From the NCBI GenBank assembly GCA_029953675.1, contig JAMWBK010000006.1:372001-436000 (forward strand): a stretch of DNA of 64,000 nt, read 5' to 3'. Below are positions 23,347-34,910 of this stretch, piece by piece. The stretch comes from Rhodosorus marinus. Taxonomy: Eukaryota > Rhodophyta > Stylonematophyceae > Stylonematales > Stylonemataceae. The translations under genes were made by a program, and so were the position numbers. The number at the start of each line of letters is the position of its first letter. Position 1 is the first letter of the stretch. Under the pieces are notes generated by a model. That model was not told the DNA's origin. It saw only the letters and a list, made by a program, of their open reading frames with translations, and searched no databases.

Positions 23347-26300
23347 CTAGAGGAATGCCTTAGCAATGGCATTGACGCAAGTGGTCAGGCTTTGCTCTGT
23401 TTGATTGGAGAGGAACTGGTTGATCTGCTCCTCTGGTGGGGACTTGCCGATTTTGTTGACTACGGCGATTGCTCTTAGAGATTGTCCAAATGTATCAACC
23501 CTTTGCCTCAGCCGTATGACGAACCGCTTTCTCGTTTGCAATCTGGAATATGTGAAGTCAGCCTCAATTAGAATAGCGCCATCCTCCGTTCTGATTTGAA
23601 TTTTGTCCTGACAAACAAACACGGCAAGCTTAGCTCCTGTCCGATATCGATGGCTCCCTCGCAAAAGCAAAAAGTAGTCCTGGTTTCAACACTCACTCCT
23701 TTTCTCGTGGCCACGTCTTTCATCCTGAGACTCCGACCTAAGAAGCTCGCGGCTTGTCTGAGAGTTGAAAAGCTCTCCATACTATTTCCATCAGAAAACA
23801 CACCTTCAAGTGCTCTTGCCATTGCTGCCAAGTTCGCTGCCGGACGGAGGAAAAAAGGCGAGGAAAAAACAACAATCTAATTAAGCACTTGCCACACCTC
23901 TGTATGCTAGTTTCGATCATGGCGTACCGTTTGAATCCTCAATTGGCACAACTTTGGCGGAAATGACCGCCCCCTTCTCAACGCTAACTGACACTGTCAA
24001 AGTTGAGCACAACTCGAAGGATATTTGTCCCTCGCTTGACTCCTTCACGACCACGCCAGTCACTCCAGAAAGCACGTCTTTCCTATGCGCAGTCTGTGCC
24101 AATGCCTTTTCTGAGTGCTCGATGGAATCGGCAAAATCCAGCAGTGAGTTCTTCGTCTCGGTCAGGGCAGCCGCCTGTGCTCTTTGTAAATCCACAACGC
24201 GGGCTATCGCAGCTCTGCTAGATTCAACCTCCTTCAGTCTGGCATCCAGAGCAAGCCTGGATGAATGTGCCTCCTTAGCAGCGTCAACCAACTCCGCTGG
24301 ACAGGCTTCTCCCCGTGAAGAAGGCAAATCTCTCAGGTTCCATAAAGTTGCATCTGCATCCGCAGCTGCAGACGTTCTCTCCAGTGTTTGAACGGTGTTG
24401 TGAAGAACGGAGAGCTCTGTCGCTAGCAAGTTTTTCTGCCTTAAAAGCTTCTCCGCTGATTTGGACTGGAACTCCGCCCGCCATTCGTACCACTGCTTTC
24501 TCGCAAGAAGCCGGCAAAAATTCTTCAATCGCTTAAGGGAAAGCTGAGCGTCGCTCACCTCCTCCTTGGGCAGGTTTTCAATGCCATCCATCTTCGCAAA
24601 GACGAATGGTCGTTGGGTCTCAATCGACCTCGAGAGACTAGCAGCCCTGTCCTGGGTAGAGACTGTCGCCTTCTCAAGCTCCAAAGACCCGCTCTCAACT
24701 GCCCTGAGAAGAATCTTGTCGCAGCATCCGCTCTGCAGCTTCTCAAAGTACGTAGACTCTCCATCTGGTGAGGACTGCTCAGGTCTTTCAGCCCCCAACG
24801 ATGATTCACGCGGTCTTCTACTGACCATGTCATCCAGAAAGCGAAGGTTCGCATTGTGAAGAAAATCCTTAATCGAATACTCAACCTCAAGCGTCTCATC
24901 AGTTGCCTGAACTCGACATGTAAAATAACGAGGTACGAGCCAAGCCGTTTCCTTAGCACTGAGGTGAAATTATGAAGACTGTGGATGGGAACAGGTTGGT
25001 GGAAACTCACCTTGTCGTTACTTTGGTTTTCATCAGTAGGCGCTGAAGTCCCCTTTTTCTGTCCAGATCTGAAGATGTCATCCGCAAGCTCTGCGGTAAT
25101 TTCGTGTGTGGTATTGTCTTCGTGCTGCTGATCCTTGTCTTTCCTGGCTTCGCTTTCCATGCTCGCGATCAGCTGTTTAGGTCAAGAGAGGACGAGATAA
25201 AACAATTTAGAGTGGACGAAAAGGGCTCAGAAGCCAGTACATTTCTGAGTTTGCCTAGCCTACGCTAGTACTCCATGGCCCCAAGGTTACGGGTTCAGAA
25301 AGGCGCTTGAGCTTCTCCTCAAGTTTCGACTTGGAAGATTCGGGTAGTTCGATGTCGGCGTCCTCTTCATCGTCACTGTTCAGATTTTCTTTTGTTCCCT
25401 CGTTTTCTTTTTGCTCCGGAGCTGGTTTAGCATCCTCTTCAATAAGCGCAGAGAACGACGGAATCTCGCGAGTAACATTCTCGTCATCATCTCCAGCAGG
25501 ACCAGTACTGTTTCGCTTTTTCTCCTCGCTCAGTAGTTCACCGAGGCTTGGTATGTTTGCAGTGATGTTGTGAGTTGTCGTAACATTCGTAGCTGCCGTG
25601 AAATTCGTGAGATCATCTTCCGTTGCTTCGTCTCCAAATACTTTGCCATACATTCTGTCGAAGCTGTCTGATTCATCACTGATTTGCCCGGTCCCTTGGG
25701 TTGTGTCCTTTTGCTCGGCCTGTTCTCCAGCAACAAGATCAGCAAGCGATGGTATGTTCCGAGTGATATCTCCCTCACTTAGATCAGAGTTCTGGCGAGA
25801 GAGACCTCCTAGCACAACTGTAACGGTGTCTTCGCCTTCAAAAACTTCAGAGAGCCTCGATCGTGTTACTCCGTGAGTAACATCATCATCCATAAATACT
25901 GGTATCTTCGTCTTCTTCAGCTTTTCAGCGGAGCCTCGAGTAGAGGGGGTGGTCTCTCTCCTCTCCTTCTCGTCCTCCGCTATCAACTTCTCCAGATCTG
26001 GCATCGTTACTGTGTCATCCGCCACGTCGTCAAATCCCTTGGCTTCTGGCTCCATGTCCTCAACTTCGGGCGCCGATGAAGATTCTTTCTGAGGCGACTT
26101 TGCAGTCGGCTTCAGCTGGTCTAAATCCGGTTGAGGCTTAGCCCCCCAGCCTTCGTCCATGCGGTTGTATAGTTTGATCTGCTCCCCTCCAAATGAAACA
26201 CGCTTGCTCATACTGGAGCCCCTTCTTCGCTTCTTATTTATTGGAGAGCTGTTTCGCACTCCTGGAGAGTTCTCGATCGGGGCCAACGCGCCCCTCTTTC

Positions 26301-26445
26301 CACTTCCTTGTTGCCTCGGAGGAGTCATAGCATTCAGCACATTCAAAGCATCCGGAGAATTGGTCACCAGGGATTTCTGAACTTGTCCATGAAGGACTGG
26401 CTGACCCCTGTTTTCCTTCTCACTCATGTGCACAAATTTTTCCAT
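23347..26445 (-). CDS. KNL1: Outer-kinetochore scaffold KNL1/Spc7/Blinkin
   Basis: KMN-network protein that recruits PP1 and spindle-checkpoint proteins to kinetochores. Five exons: 26445-25264, 25172-25011, 24906-23928, 23836-23697 and 23607-23347; 907 aa. Near the N-terminus, KKRRRGSSMSKRVSFGGEQI carries the RVSF PP1-docking motif (residues 82-85). Residues 140-340 are acidic and hold repeated motifs: DTVTMPDLEKL, DITRNIPSLADL, NITANIPSLGEL and NVTREIPSFSAL, whose D/N-[IVL]-T core resembles MELT. Exon 3 starts the Spc7 domain (VEYSIKDFLHNANLRFLDDM), followed by a long coiled coil (about 500-780). The C-terminus (DKIQIRTEDGAILIEADFTY) has the expected RWD position. The start is the first ATG (EKFVHMSEKEN); a second ATG lies six codons on. 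Identification rests on RVSF plus Spc7 domain order. Confidence 0.88.
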
Positions 26446-27808
26446 GGCAAATCTCAAACCCCTAGAATGACCTTCGCCCCAAACTCGCTTCCGCGCTTAC
26501 CATCCGCATGTCTTTTCGATTACCAAAACGTCCAACATCCTCTAGGCTACTAGCCTCTTCGGACAATGTAGATTCTATATTGTACTAAGCTGTTCACTAC
26601 CAGTATCAGTCCATTCCAACAGCATCCGCGAAAACCCAACACCAGAGCCACACCAACGATCGGAGCACATCCAAGGACGAGGAACTTCCGTTCCAACACT
26701 AAACCCCTTGGGTACGACGATACTGAATAAAAATACGTCAAATATAGAACTCTTTACCTACCCTAAAACTATTGCCATCTCAAAAAAAGCAGTTGAAATA
26801 TCGAACCCTCCTTTAAAAATACTTCTTTGACATATATTTGAACTTTAGAAATTTTTAGAGCTGTTATTCGTAAGTTCTGAACGCGACCTCTGCACCTAAA
26901 ATTGAACTAGTTCTCTCCGATCTTAACCCCTCAGGTCGTGAAGATAGTACTTATCAACTAGATAGCAACCGCCGTCCCCCCCCTGCCAATAACTGCTGAG
27001 GAAACTTGAAAACATATAGATTTTAGTATCACGGGGAGGACAGCTGTTATCCAAAAATATCGAAAATATTTCATTTTGCGCAGGTTTCGCCTCGACCGTT
27101 ACTTTCAACGGCTAGGTTTTAGTTTGAAATTTGAATGATGGTACTGAATTTTTAGTTTATTTCGCAATGGAGGGGAGCAATTTTCCAACGGGTACTCACT
27201 CGCAGAGGCATTCATTCCGTGGTACATTGGGATGACTAGACTTCCGCCTCTGATGATCGTCCTACTCTTCTGGGTCGCTTAAAGCTGCGGGCTGCTAAGC
27301 TGGGGTGCTTTTGGTGCTGTTTGTTGGTAACAGTTGAACTCGGTTGGTTCTGGCTATTCCACCGGATCGATGGATACGACGTGAGCATTTGGACAGCGTA
27401 TATAACGTGGACAGCATGTAAACTACAAGCGCAAGAAGAAGATGCTTTTTGGTCTCAGGTTTAACTCACAGATTCACGGAATTTTCCTTTACATTCACGA
27501 AAAGGAAACTATGCACTTCTGATCGGAAAAGCCTCGCCCTTCCCAGCGAGCGAGACCTGTTTAAAAATCTTCTCTTGGAGTCTTCCGAAACAATATCGTA
27601 GTGCAGGATTTTCTCATTGAACCAAGTGTAAACTTCTCACCCCAACCATTCCGCGGACGAAAAAGGACAAAATAACGGGTGGCATGGGAAGCGAGGGGCC
27701 ATCGCGGACCTCGAGCTCAGGGCGCAGCCTGAATCCTTTCGACGCCATCTCTAGGGATAGACGAGAACATAAACGGGTTGGCTTTCCATGATTAATCGGT
27801 CCACATCA
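26446..27808. other. Intergenic region upstream of KNL1
   Basis: It holds the KNL1 promoter side and the 3' side of the EVE-domain gene. AT-rich between about 26760 and 27180. No coding region was recognised. Confidence 0.5.
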
Positions 27809-28672
27809 CTACTGCTTCGTTTTCCGCTTCTTCTGAGTAGGATTTTTTTCTGGCACTTCTTGATCTTCCAGCCCAACAATAAATTCCCACTCCTGCTTAG
27901 ACACGCGTTGTACGGACACTCGGGTATTGTTCAAGAGCATCATGCTCTTCAGCTTGTCTTGCTTAAATTCTTTGAGCTCATCCAAAGAGATAAGACGCTT
28001 AAGACGACGAACCAACTTGACGTCCACCATAAACCATCGCGGATCTTCTGGTGTGGACTTCGAATCGTAGTACAAGTTTTTCTCGTCAAACTGAGTATGA
28101 TCTGGATACGCCTCCTCAACGACAGTCACCAGTCCAACAATACCAGCCGGCTTGCAATTAGAGTGATAGAAGAAAGCAAAATCGCCTTTTTTCATTTCAC
28201 GCATAATGTTCCGGGCCTTTGAGTAACCGAGTTCAAAATTAATGGCGAATTGGAATCAGATCAGCGTGCGAGGATATTTCGGACTCTCTTTCCCGCAGTC
28301 CTTGGAGAAAAAGTAGCATCGTACCTGATAGTTTCGCACGCCGTCCCAATGAGAGGTTTGCTCTGGCATGTTCTCTAAATCGGCGATTGAAAACTTGACC
28401 TCTTGACCTGCAACGATCCGACTTTCTCCTTCACTCTTCATTAAGAAGTATCTCTGTTCCTCGGATACATTTGTTTTCTCCTCTGAAACTGCGTCATGCT
28501 TACTTTCAAGCTCCGCAGAGGGTCCAGACCCGGAACTGTTCTCCTTCTTCTTGACGGGACGACTACCCTCCGCTGTGGCGATGACACCTCGAGAACGCGT
28601 TCGAACCATTCGTAACCTCGATACCTTGCTCAAACCTCGAACAGCTAAAAAAGGAGATACACAGAAAGCCAT
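27809..28672 (-). CDS. THYN1: EVE-domain protein, THYN1 (thymocyte nuclear protein 1) family
   Basis: Two exons, 28672-28325 and 28216-27809, with a 108-base intron; 251 aa. The EVE domain, a PUA-like fold thought to read modified bases, begins at about residue 90: RYFLMKSEGESRIV, EVKFSIADLENMPEQTSHWD, VRNYQARNIMREMKKGDFAF, FYHSNC, IVGLVTVVEEAYPDHTQFD and DPRWFMVDVKLVRRLKR. These match human THYN1 block for block. The residues before it are charged and disordered. The first ATG gives a hydrophobic/basic start (MAFCVSPFLAVRGLSKVSRL) that could be an organelle signal; an ATG 21 codons later (MVRTRSR) would give a nuclear-style start. A Lys-rich C-terminal tail is present. Biochemical role in eukaryotes is not firmly known. 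Confidence 0.92.
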
Positions 28673-29559
28673 TTGTAGATTCAGCTTCCAACGTATCTCA
28701 AGCCATCCTACATAGCAGACCCAACTCATGATCAGGTTTTGTCCCACAGCGACTCAGACCTGATGGTTTCTGAGGAGTTTGTATCGACAAGTTTGCAGGG
28801 TGGAGTTCAAGGGCAGCGAAAGCACATTCGCTCTCCGTTGTGCGTTCGCTATGTGCGGCTACTTCTCGTCTTGTGCAGGTCTGACAGGGACTTTCCGGGC
28901 AAATGCTGTTGCGCTTTTGAAGCTGCTTTTCAAAGCGTTTGATTGTGATCGTCACTGTCCAACTTATTGAGGGGTTGAAAGGCTCATCCTTGACCACACC
29001 CAGACCCACAAGCTTTTTCAACGGAAGGATTGGATGACGGAAGAAGCCTCGGAAATTTGTGCGACTCAACACAGTCGTCGCGCGGATCAATACAAGACCA
29101 TCAGTGGGTAATCGATCGTGTTGTCTACTAGTTGCCAGGGTAGGATCTACCAGCCCATGCTGCCATTCTCTTTCAACAAATCCTTGGTTGGATCTGGGGA
29201 ATCTCTGCGGATCCCTCAATGCGAAGAAGAGCGTCCCGGAATCGCGGACCCTGTTCTCGTCTACTGATTATTGGGAGACTGTTCTGGGAAACGGCCTTTT
29301 GGAATGTGCTGAAATGCTTCTGTGTGTGTGTAGGTTTGGTTCTCATACATCCTCAGACACTGCTTGTTGTTTCCCATCTGCCAAAGGCTGTAATTTATAG
29401 GATCAAGCACTTGTCTCGACCTGTCCAATCGTGTATGAACCTAATGGCGAATCACAGAAGCGTCGGCGGCTTTTCTCGCTACGAAGATTGTTCTCTTTTT
29501 GTCTTTGTGCTTGGGAAATCTTTCCTGTACGTGACAAGATCATGAAGACCAAAATTGGC
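28673..29559. other. Intergenic region between the EVE gene and MCTS1
   Basis: Open frames on both strands (28698-29219 minus; 29059-29400 plus) show no known domain and no splice-supported structure, so no gene is called. Confidence 0.45.
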
Positions 29560-30191
29560 TTAGGAGATGGTTAGTGTTTTGTACAATCCGTCGTTGACAT
29601 GGTGAAGCATCTCTACAGCAATCCCCTTGTTGATTGAGCGAATGTCCGCAGTCGAAAGTTTCGTAAGTCCTACAGCTAGCGCATTTTCTTTTCCCTCAGC
29701 ATGAATAGCAACGATCTTCCCGGCTTCAACTTCCTCGTCCATTCTAGCGCCGGGAGACGTCAGTCCTGGGCACATGATATCTGCACCCTTGAGGACGAAC
29801 TTGATGGCGCCCTTATCCACTTGAAGCTGTGGCAAAACAGAACGATCCTTTTTCAGTAAAAACATTTCTCTGATAACTCTACTGATCGATTCGCCCATAC
29901 GCCCACCTTCGGCAGGAAAAACGGATACTTGTGCAACAACCTTAGGCTCGGTGCGTACGGCCCATCCCTCTCGTTGAAGAAAAGTGGTGCATCGCCATTC
30001 AGAGTAACGACATTTACATGATTCTGACATTTGGCCAAAACAACCTTCTCCTTCTTCGGTAGAATATCATCGATGTAGGGCTCTATGCCCCTCATCTGAT
30101 CAAGCACTTTGGATCGAATTCCTCGCTGAACTGAAGACTTCACCTGCGACTGTCCAGATATCCCATCCTTGGCTGTGAAGCGTTTGAACAT
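29560..30191 (-). CDS. MCTS1: MCTS1/Tma20 PUA-domain translation factor
   Basis: Partner of DENR in re-initiation and ribosome recycling. Two exons, 30191-29907 and 29826-29560, 80-base intron; 183 aa against 181 in human. The N-terminal domain reads FKRFTAKDGISGQSQVKSSV, RGIEPYIDDILPKKEKVVLA and APSLRLLHKYPFFLPK. The intron falls just before the PUA domain, which begins LQVDKGAIKFVLKGADIMCP then GLTSPGARMDEEVEAGKIVA and ends with NKGIAVEMLHHVNDGLYK. All are near-exact family blocks. The ATG is the first codon of the frame. Confidence 0.96.
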
Positions 30192-31874
30192 TTTCCAAAT
30201 GACTGTTAGAGTTCAAATTATTTGCTCTACTTCTCTCAGTCAGAGCATCCTATTTGCTCTGATCTTGCTTCCCCTAACCCATCCTGGCGTCCAGTTGCGA
30301 ATCTATTGCCGTACAGCACATTCAGTATTCAGCCGCGGCGGAAACCCTTGCACCGGTCCGTGGGCTTGGCGAGAGTGGTGCGGATGGTAGTACTTTCTTT
30401 CGCTTGATCAATCTTGATGTGAGCGAAAGTAAAAATTGCATGGACTAAAGTAAATTTTGATAGGCTTCTGTAAGGCCAACAATCTTCTAGAAGATGCACT
30501 CGCAGAGGCCTTCACAATGCTTCCCATTTTTTTCCCGGCGTTGGGATCCTGGGTTGGACAGGGAGATGCGCTATCATCCCGTCGTGTGAGGCCCTCTTGC
30601 GATTTATCACATTGAGTTTCTCGTTAAATACCAATCGTGAGAGAGCTGCCGTCGCGAGGGACGTCCACGTGTTCATGTTGGTCCATACCTAGTTCTCGTG
30701 AAACACGGGACAAACCGATAGTCGTGGATTCATTTCTACAATTATAGGCTACTAGATTCCATTCGAAACGAGCGCTCTGGTAGGCACTCCTACCATACGA
30801 CCACGGACCACGGACCACAGACCACAGAGAAGGTCATCAAGGCGTCCCTCCTAAGCATAATAGTACACAATAGTACAGTATGTTCCACCCAAATCCAACC
30901 ACTGATTACTACTAAATCCATCCATTTAGATAATTAAAAAACCGATATCCCTTTTATTTACGTCCGAATTTCAACCTCCCTCTAGTACAAAGAAAATACT
31001 AACACTGTAAACTATCCGTACGTTGATTGGAGATACGGCTGACAATCCAATCAATTTACAGCCATAGAACTTTCTCGGAAGTGGATCCCCAATTCGTACT
31101 CTAATATAAACTAAAGTGTCACTCCTATTCAGTCTATATAATAGATTGAATATGATACAATATATCTTAATTTAGTTTATATTAGTCAACAACGATTTAT
31201 TGATTGGTCGTTTTGGTGTGACAGTAAAATCGTTTTCTGAGGGGAAGGTCTCTCACGGTCAGAGTTTGAGCAGAAGAAGACGCCGTTTTGGTCTGTGGAG
31301 GCAGTCTGGGAGGGGAAGGGGTTGGGACAGGAGAAAACGGGAAGTGCGTGTGGGGGAGGCTGGGAGGCTGGGAGGGAGAGAGAGGAGATCAAGGTTTTCT
31401 TCTTTTCTGTTTCCGCTGCTTGGGATTAGGAAAGTGGTTTGGGGGTTTGGTGAGGAAGAGGAGAATCGGATGGGTTTTTGGGGGTGGTGGGGTTTGGTTC
31501 GGGGTTTGTTGCGTTAAGGCGGTCGTTTGGGAGGTGGAGTTGTTGAGAAGGGGTTGGTTTTTTGTCGTGGGTTTTTGGTTTTATTTATTGGAGTTACGGT
31601 TAGGCGGCTTTTTACGCGTTCCGCTGTTTGCGTGCCAACTTTTTTGGCTTTCTCTTAAGATTTGTGAAAGCTGGCGGGGTTGGGGTTTGTGGCTGGGGTT
31701 GAGGTTCTGGGTCGGGGGAGGAGAGGGGTTGCGGGCAGGACTATTTGCGGGTTGAGTGCCCGGACTTTGATAGATGGACTGTTGAGGACTCGACAAGGGG
31801 TGATTGACGCCATAGGAGGGAAGATAACCGAACGAATAGAGTCAGACCCAAGTTTTCGGCGGGATAGGAAGAAT
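30192..31874. other. Divergent intergenic region
   Basis: Promoter space between MCTS1 (minus) and the nocturnin-like gene (plus). Features: a GACCAC(G/A) octamer-type tandem at about 30798-30828, an AT-rich block 30850-31200 with nested inverted repeats (described separately), and G-rich DNA at 31290-31750 that keeps plus frames open without ATG. Nothing coding is recognised. Confidence 0.5.
31101..31185. repeat. Nested inverted repeat, possible hairpin or small MITE-like relic
   Basis: The 15-base arms CTAATATAAACTAAA (31101-31115) and its exact reverse complement (31171-31185) flank 55 bases. Inside, a second inverted pair (TATTCAGTCTAT against ATAGATTGAATA, one mismatch) lies around a short AT loop. 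No clear target-site duplication is seen. Confidence 0.6.
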
Positions 31875-32878
31875 ATGACTAGAACGTCTGAGCGGCGCGT
31901 AGTTACACAGTCCCATTTTGCCAGGCAGAAGAGGATAAACTCGAAAATGAGACCGATACTCGAGAATGGACAAACAACCGAGCTTCGATTCATGACGTGG
32001 AATGTCCTTGCTCAGTCGAGGACAGCCGATTCCTTCCCGTTGGCACCCCTCGAATCGCTCGAAGCGTCATCGAGAGGTAGGAGACCCGTGCTGCTTGTTC
32101 ACACTTTGCCGGTTTCGCACTGACGCGTTCTTGTGCGCTCTTCATGCTACTCCACTGTACAGGGGAGAGACTACTACTGGAAATTCTGCGACACGAACCC
32201 GACGTGTTGTGCCTACAGGAGGTTGACGCTTCTGGTAGCTTATCACAGAGCTACTTTCAGGAGTGGCTTGGCCGGAGCGGATATGTTCTTGCTGCCAGCG
32301 CCATGAAGAGCCGCGGGAGTGACGGATGCTGTATTTTCATCAGAAGGCATTTGAAAGACTCTGTGCGATCGTTCAATAGTGCCTGCCTGGCGGGCACGAA
32401 GCAGGTTGGGGTAGTCCTCCACCTTCAGGATGACAACGGCTTGGATATAGTTGTAGGCACTACTCATTTGAAGGCAAAACCTGGCTTCGAAGCTGTAAGG
32501 GAGAGGCAGGCCAGACACCTCCGCGAGTTCATGGTTCAATCAGCACCGCAGCCGGCGGCTCTGGTACTTTGTGGGGACTTCAACGCCGAGAGGAAGGAGC
32601 CTGCCATGGAGCAAATGGAACTGGGCGGCTGGAAATCGGCTTACGAGGAATGTTGCGACACGGAGCCGTACTCTACGTGGAAAATTCGAAAGACGGGCGA
32701 AGTGAAGAGGTGTATTGACTATGTCTGGCTCATGAGTGTCGATCAGAAGAGAGTCTGGGTTAATTCTTGCTTGCTACCTCCAAGTGAAGATCAGGTTCAA
32801 TCAGAGCGGTTCCCCAGCTGGCAGTTCCCTTCTGATCATATCAACTTGGTCGTTGACTTGAGCTTTTACACCCTTTAG
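31875..32878 (+). CDS. Nocturnin/Angel-type EEP nuclease
   Basis: Endonuclease/exonuclease/phosphatase-fold enzyme; nocturnin removes the 2'-phosphate of NADP(H) and was long annotated as a deadenylase. Two exons, 31875-32076 and 32163-32878, 86-base intron; 305 aa. Active-site blocks are all present in order: RFMTWNVLAQ (metal/Asn), EPDVLCLQEVD (Glu), GTTHLKAKPG, VLCGDFNAER, YSTWKIRKTGEVKRCIDYVW and FPSWQFPSDHINLV (terminal Asp-His). The TWKIR...IDY and FPSDH blocks fit nocturnin better than CCR4. The start is the first in-frame ATG; the frame is open far upstream in G-rich DNA without ATG. There is no leucine-rich repeat region as in CCR4. Confidence 0.9.
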
Positions 32879-32882
32879 ATTG

Positions 32883-33180
32883 GGTCAACGCCACCCACAC
32901 TAACTCGCACTAATTAAAATCTTCGTGACAAGCTACTAGATCTTAAGGAGTTATGGACAGGAAAAACGAGAACTATAAATCAGGGCAAGAGACGCAGAGC
33001 AAAGAGACTAGGGAAGCACGCGGGGTAGACCGGTCAACGCCACCCACACTAACTCGCACTAATTAAAATCTTCGTGACAAGCTACTAGATCTTAAGGAGT
33101 TATGGACAGGAAAAACGAGAACTATAAATCAGGGCAAGAGACGCAGAGCAAAGAGACTAGGGAAGCACGCGGGGTAGACC
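32883..33180. repeat. Exact tandem duplication, two 149-bp copies
   Basis: Copy 1 is 32883-33031 and copy 2 is 33032-33180; I see no difference between them. Each starts GGTCAACGCC and ends GGGGTAGACC. The pair fills almost the whole gap between the nocturnin stop and the riboflavin kinase stop, so both 3' UTRs probably run through it. Confidence 0.95.
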
Positions 33181-33190
33181 TTTTCATACT

Positions 33191-34310
33191 TTAGTTTCTC
33201 TCCGTGTGGGAGTCGCCGTTCCAGGTTCCTACCAAAAGCTCATGCTTGCGCTGTTCAATGGACTTCGGTTTCTTCAGCATGAGAATCCCTGTAAGAAGGT
33301 CGTTTTTGATGTTTCTCACGAGCTCCGGGAAACTGTCAAACTTGTGCTCCTTCCTCATGAAGCCCAAGATAACGATGCGCAGCCTCTCACCATAGAAGTC
33401 ATCCTCAAAGTCCGAGAGTAGGTGGGCTTCCAGAATTCTTTCCTTGACGTCCCCAAACGTTGGGTTGATTCCGATGTTGAGTACAGTGCCATGCAGTCTC
33501 CTCTTGCTCCCAAGTCGAGCCCAGCCGAAGTAGACGCCGTTCTCAAGCGAAGCTATCGTCACTCCGAGGATCGCCGCCTCAATGTTGGCTGTGGATAGAG
33601 GTCAGATTGTGGTTGATCAGCGCTGCATCTTTCAGCCGAAAGTCGGTCGCATTGGCGGCTCAAAACTCACCTGTAGGAATACCGATATCTCTGGATCCTC
33701 TTCCGAAACCTTCAGTGACAATCCCATCGACTGGAACCGGTTTCTCCAGAAAAACGGCAGTTTCCTGAGAGGACATGTAGGTTTCTGGTTTCCAATTCTT
33801 GTAGTGGAAAGGGCTGCCCTCGGCGATTTCGAACGAGTCCTCTTTTTCTAGTATCTCGCGGGGAGATTCCGGTGCCTCGATTTCCAATGCATCCAAGAGT
33901 TGCTCCGGGTCTTCAAATCCTAGATCCAACGCAAGATGCAAGAATTCGTTGTCCAGCTCCTCCTCGAAATCGATCTCCGGGCGCTCTTCCCAAAGCCTTG
34001 TGCTCTTCTCTTCATCGTAATTGTCATCATCATCTTCATCATCTTCATCGGCTTCCACCTCCTCACCACCAACACCTCGATCTCTACCCTCCGCTTCCAG
34101 TTCCTTCTCCAACCTCTTCAGTTCTTCCGCAAAAAATGCACTCGACGGAATCTCGTCATCCAACCCTTCAAGGTTCTCCTTCGCTCGAACGTATCCAATC
34201 CCACGTTTCCTAAAACCGGAACTCGACCTTCCTCGATCCATCAGAGGTCCCCTACTTCGAGATCCAGATCGACATCCAGCAGATCCGATAAAGCATTCCA
34301 CAAATGTCAT
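33191..34310 (-). CDS. Riboflavin kinase with long acidic N-terminal extension
   Basis: Converts riboflavin to FMN. Two exons, 34310-33671 and 33588-33191, 82-base intron; 345 aa, about twice the usual 155-aa eukaryotic kinase. The catalytic domain starts near residue 190: IVTEGFGRGSRDIGIPT, the intron, then ANIEAAILGVTIAS, NGVYFGWARLG, LNIGINPTFGD, EAHLLSDFEDDFYGE and KFDSFPELVRNIKNDL. The GFGRGSxxxGIPTAN nucleotide loop and the NPTF and EAHLL blocks are intact. Residues 1-180 have no HAD phosphatase motifs, unlike plant FMN hydrolase/kinase fusions; they start with Ser/Arg-rich sequence and include a 25-residue run rich in Asp and Glu. The N-terminus could be a transit region, but this is a guess. 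The start is the first ATG in frame. Confidence 0.88.
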
Positions 34311-34910
34311 TGTATTCCTTTCAACTCCCAATGGGGGCAAACACTTTTTCCAAAACAGAAAAAACAACGAGGCTCTTCAGAATGTCCTCTCCCTTCCCGC
34401 CGTTCTGGTCATTTCGATAAAAGACTTCCACTTAACAACCCACAGAACCTCCTTCAAGAAGATAAAATCACCCACACAGAGGGTGATAAAGAGAACGATC
34501 AACTGGAAAAGCTGAGGGAATCCGTATGAGTTTGTCACCCCGAGTGGAAGAACTTCTGCGATTCGGCATGACTACTCGATCACCACATTGATACCTAGTT
34601 ATATCTTCTGGAATCCTGAATCTACGTAAACATAGCCATTCCATGCTTAGTGGCCCCAAGGCCGTATCGTTCTGAACAGCCTCTTTGGTGATGAATACAT
34701 TTTCTTTAGGACAGAGCTGATACTTCTCTGTCATGTGCTTGCGCTGTATCACGCACAAACGCTTACGAATCACGAATCTCGACCTGAAACCTGCCAACCA
34801 CCTCACACCGATGACGTGGCGCTGCCGGAAGGGTTTTGGTCCTTCCCAGACGAGCGCGGTACTGTTAGAGATTGCTCGGCGGTGGTGGCGTGTAGGACAG
34901 AGCTGCTATT
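34311..34910. other. Spacer before the duplicated unit
   Basis: Upstream side of riboflavin kinase. A minus-strand open frame at 34468-34806 shows no recognised family. Nothing else is seen. Confidence 0.4.

Noticed and set aside
28698-29400. Overlapping open frames between the EVE gene and MCTS1
   Set aside because: No start context, domain or conserved splice pattern on either strand.
31200-31755. Gly/Trp-rich open frames upstream of the nocturnin-like gene
   Set aside because: They arise from G-rich simple sequence and have no ATG that fits a gene.
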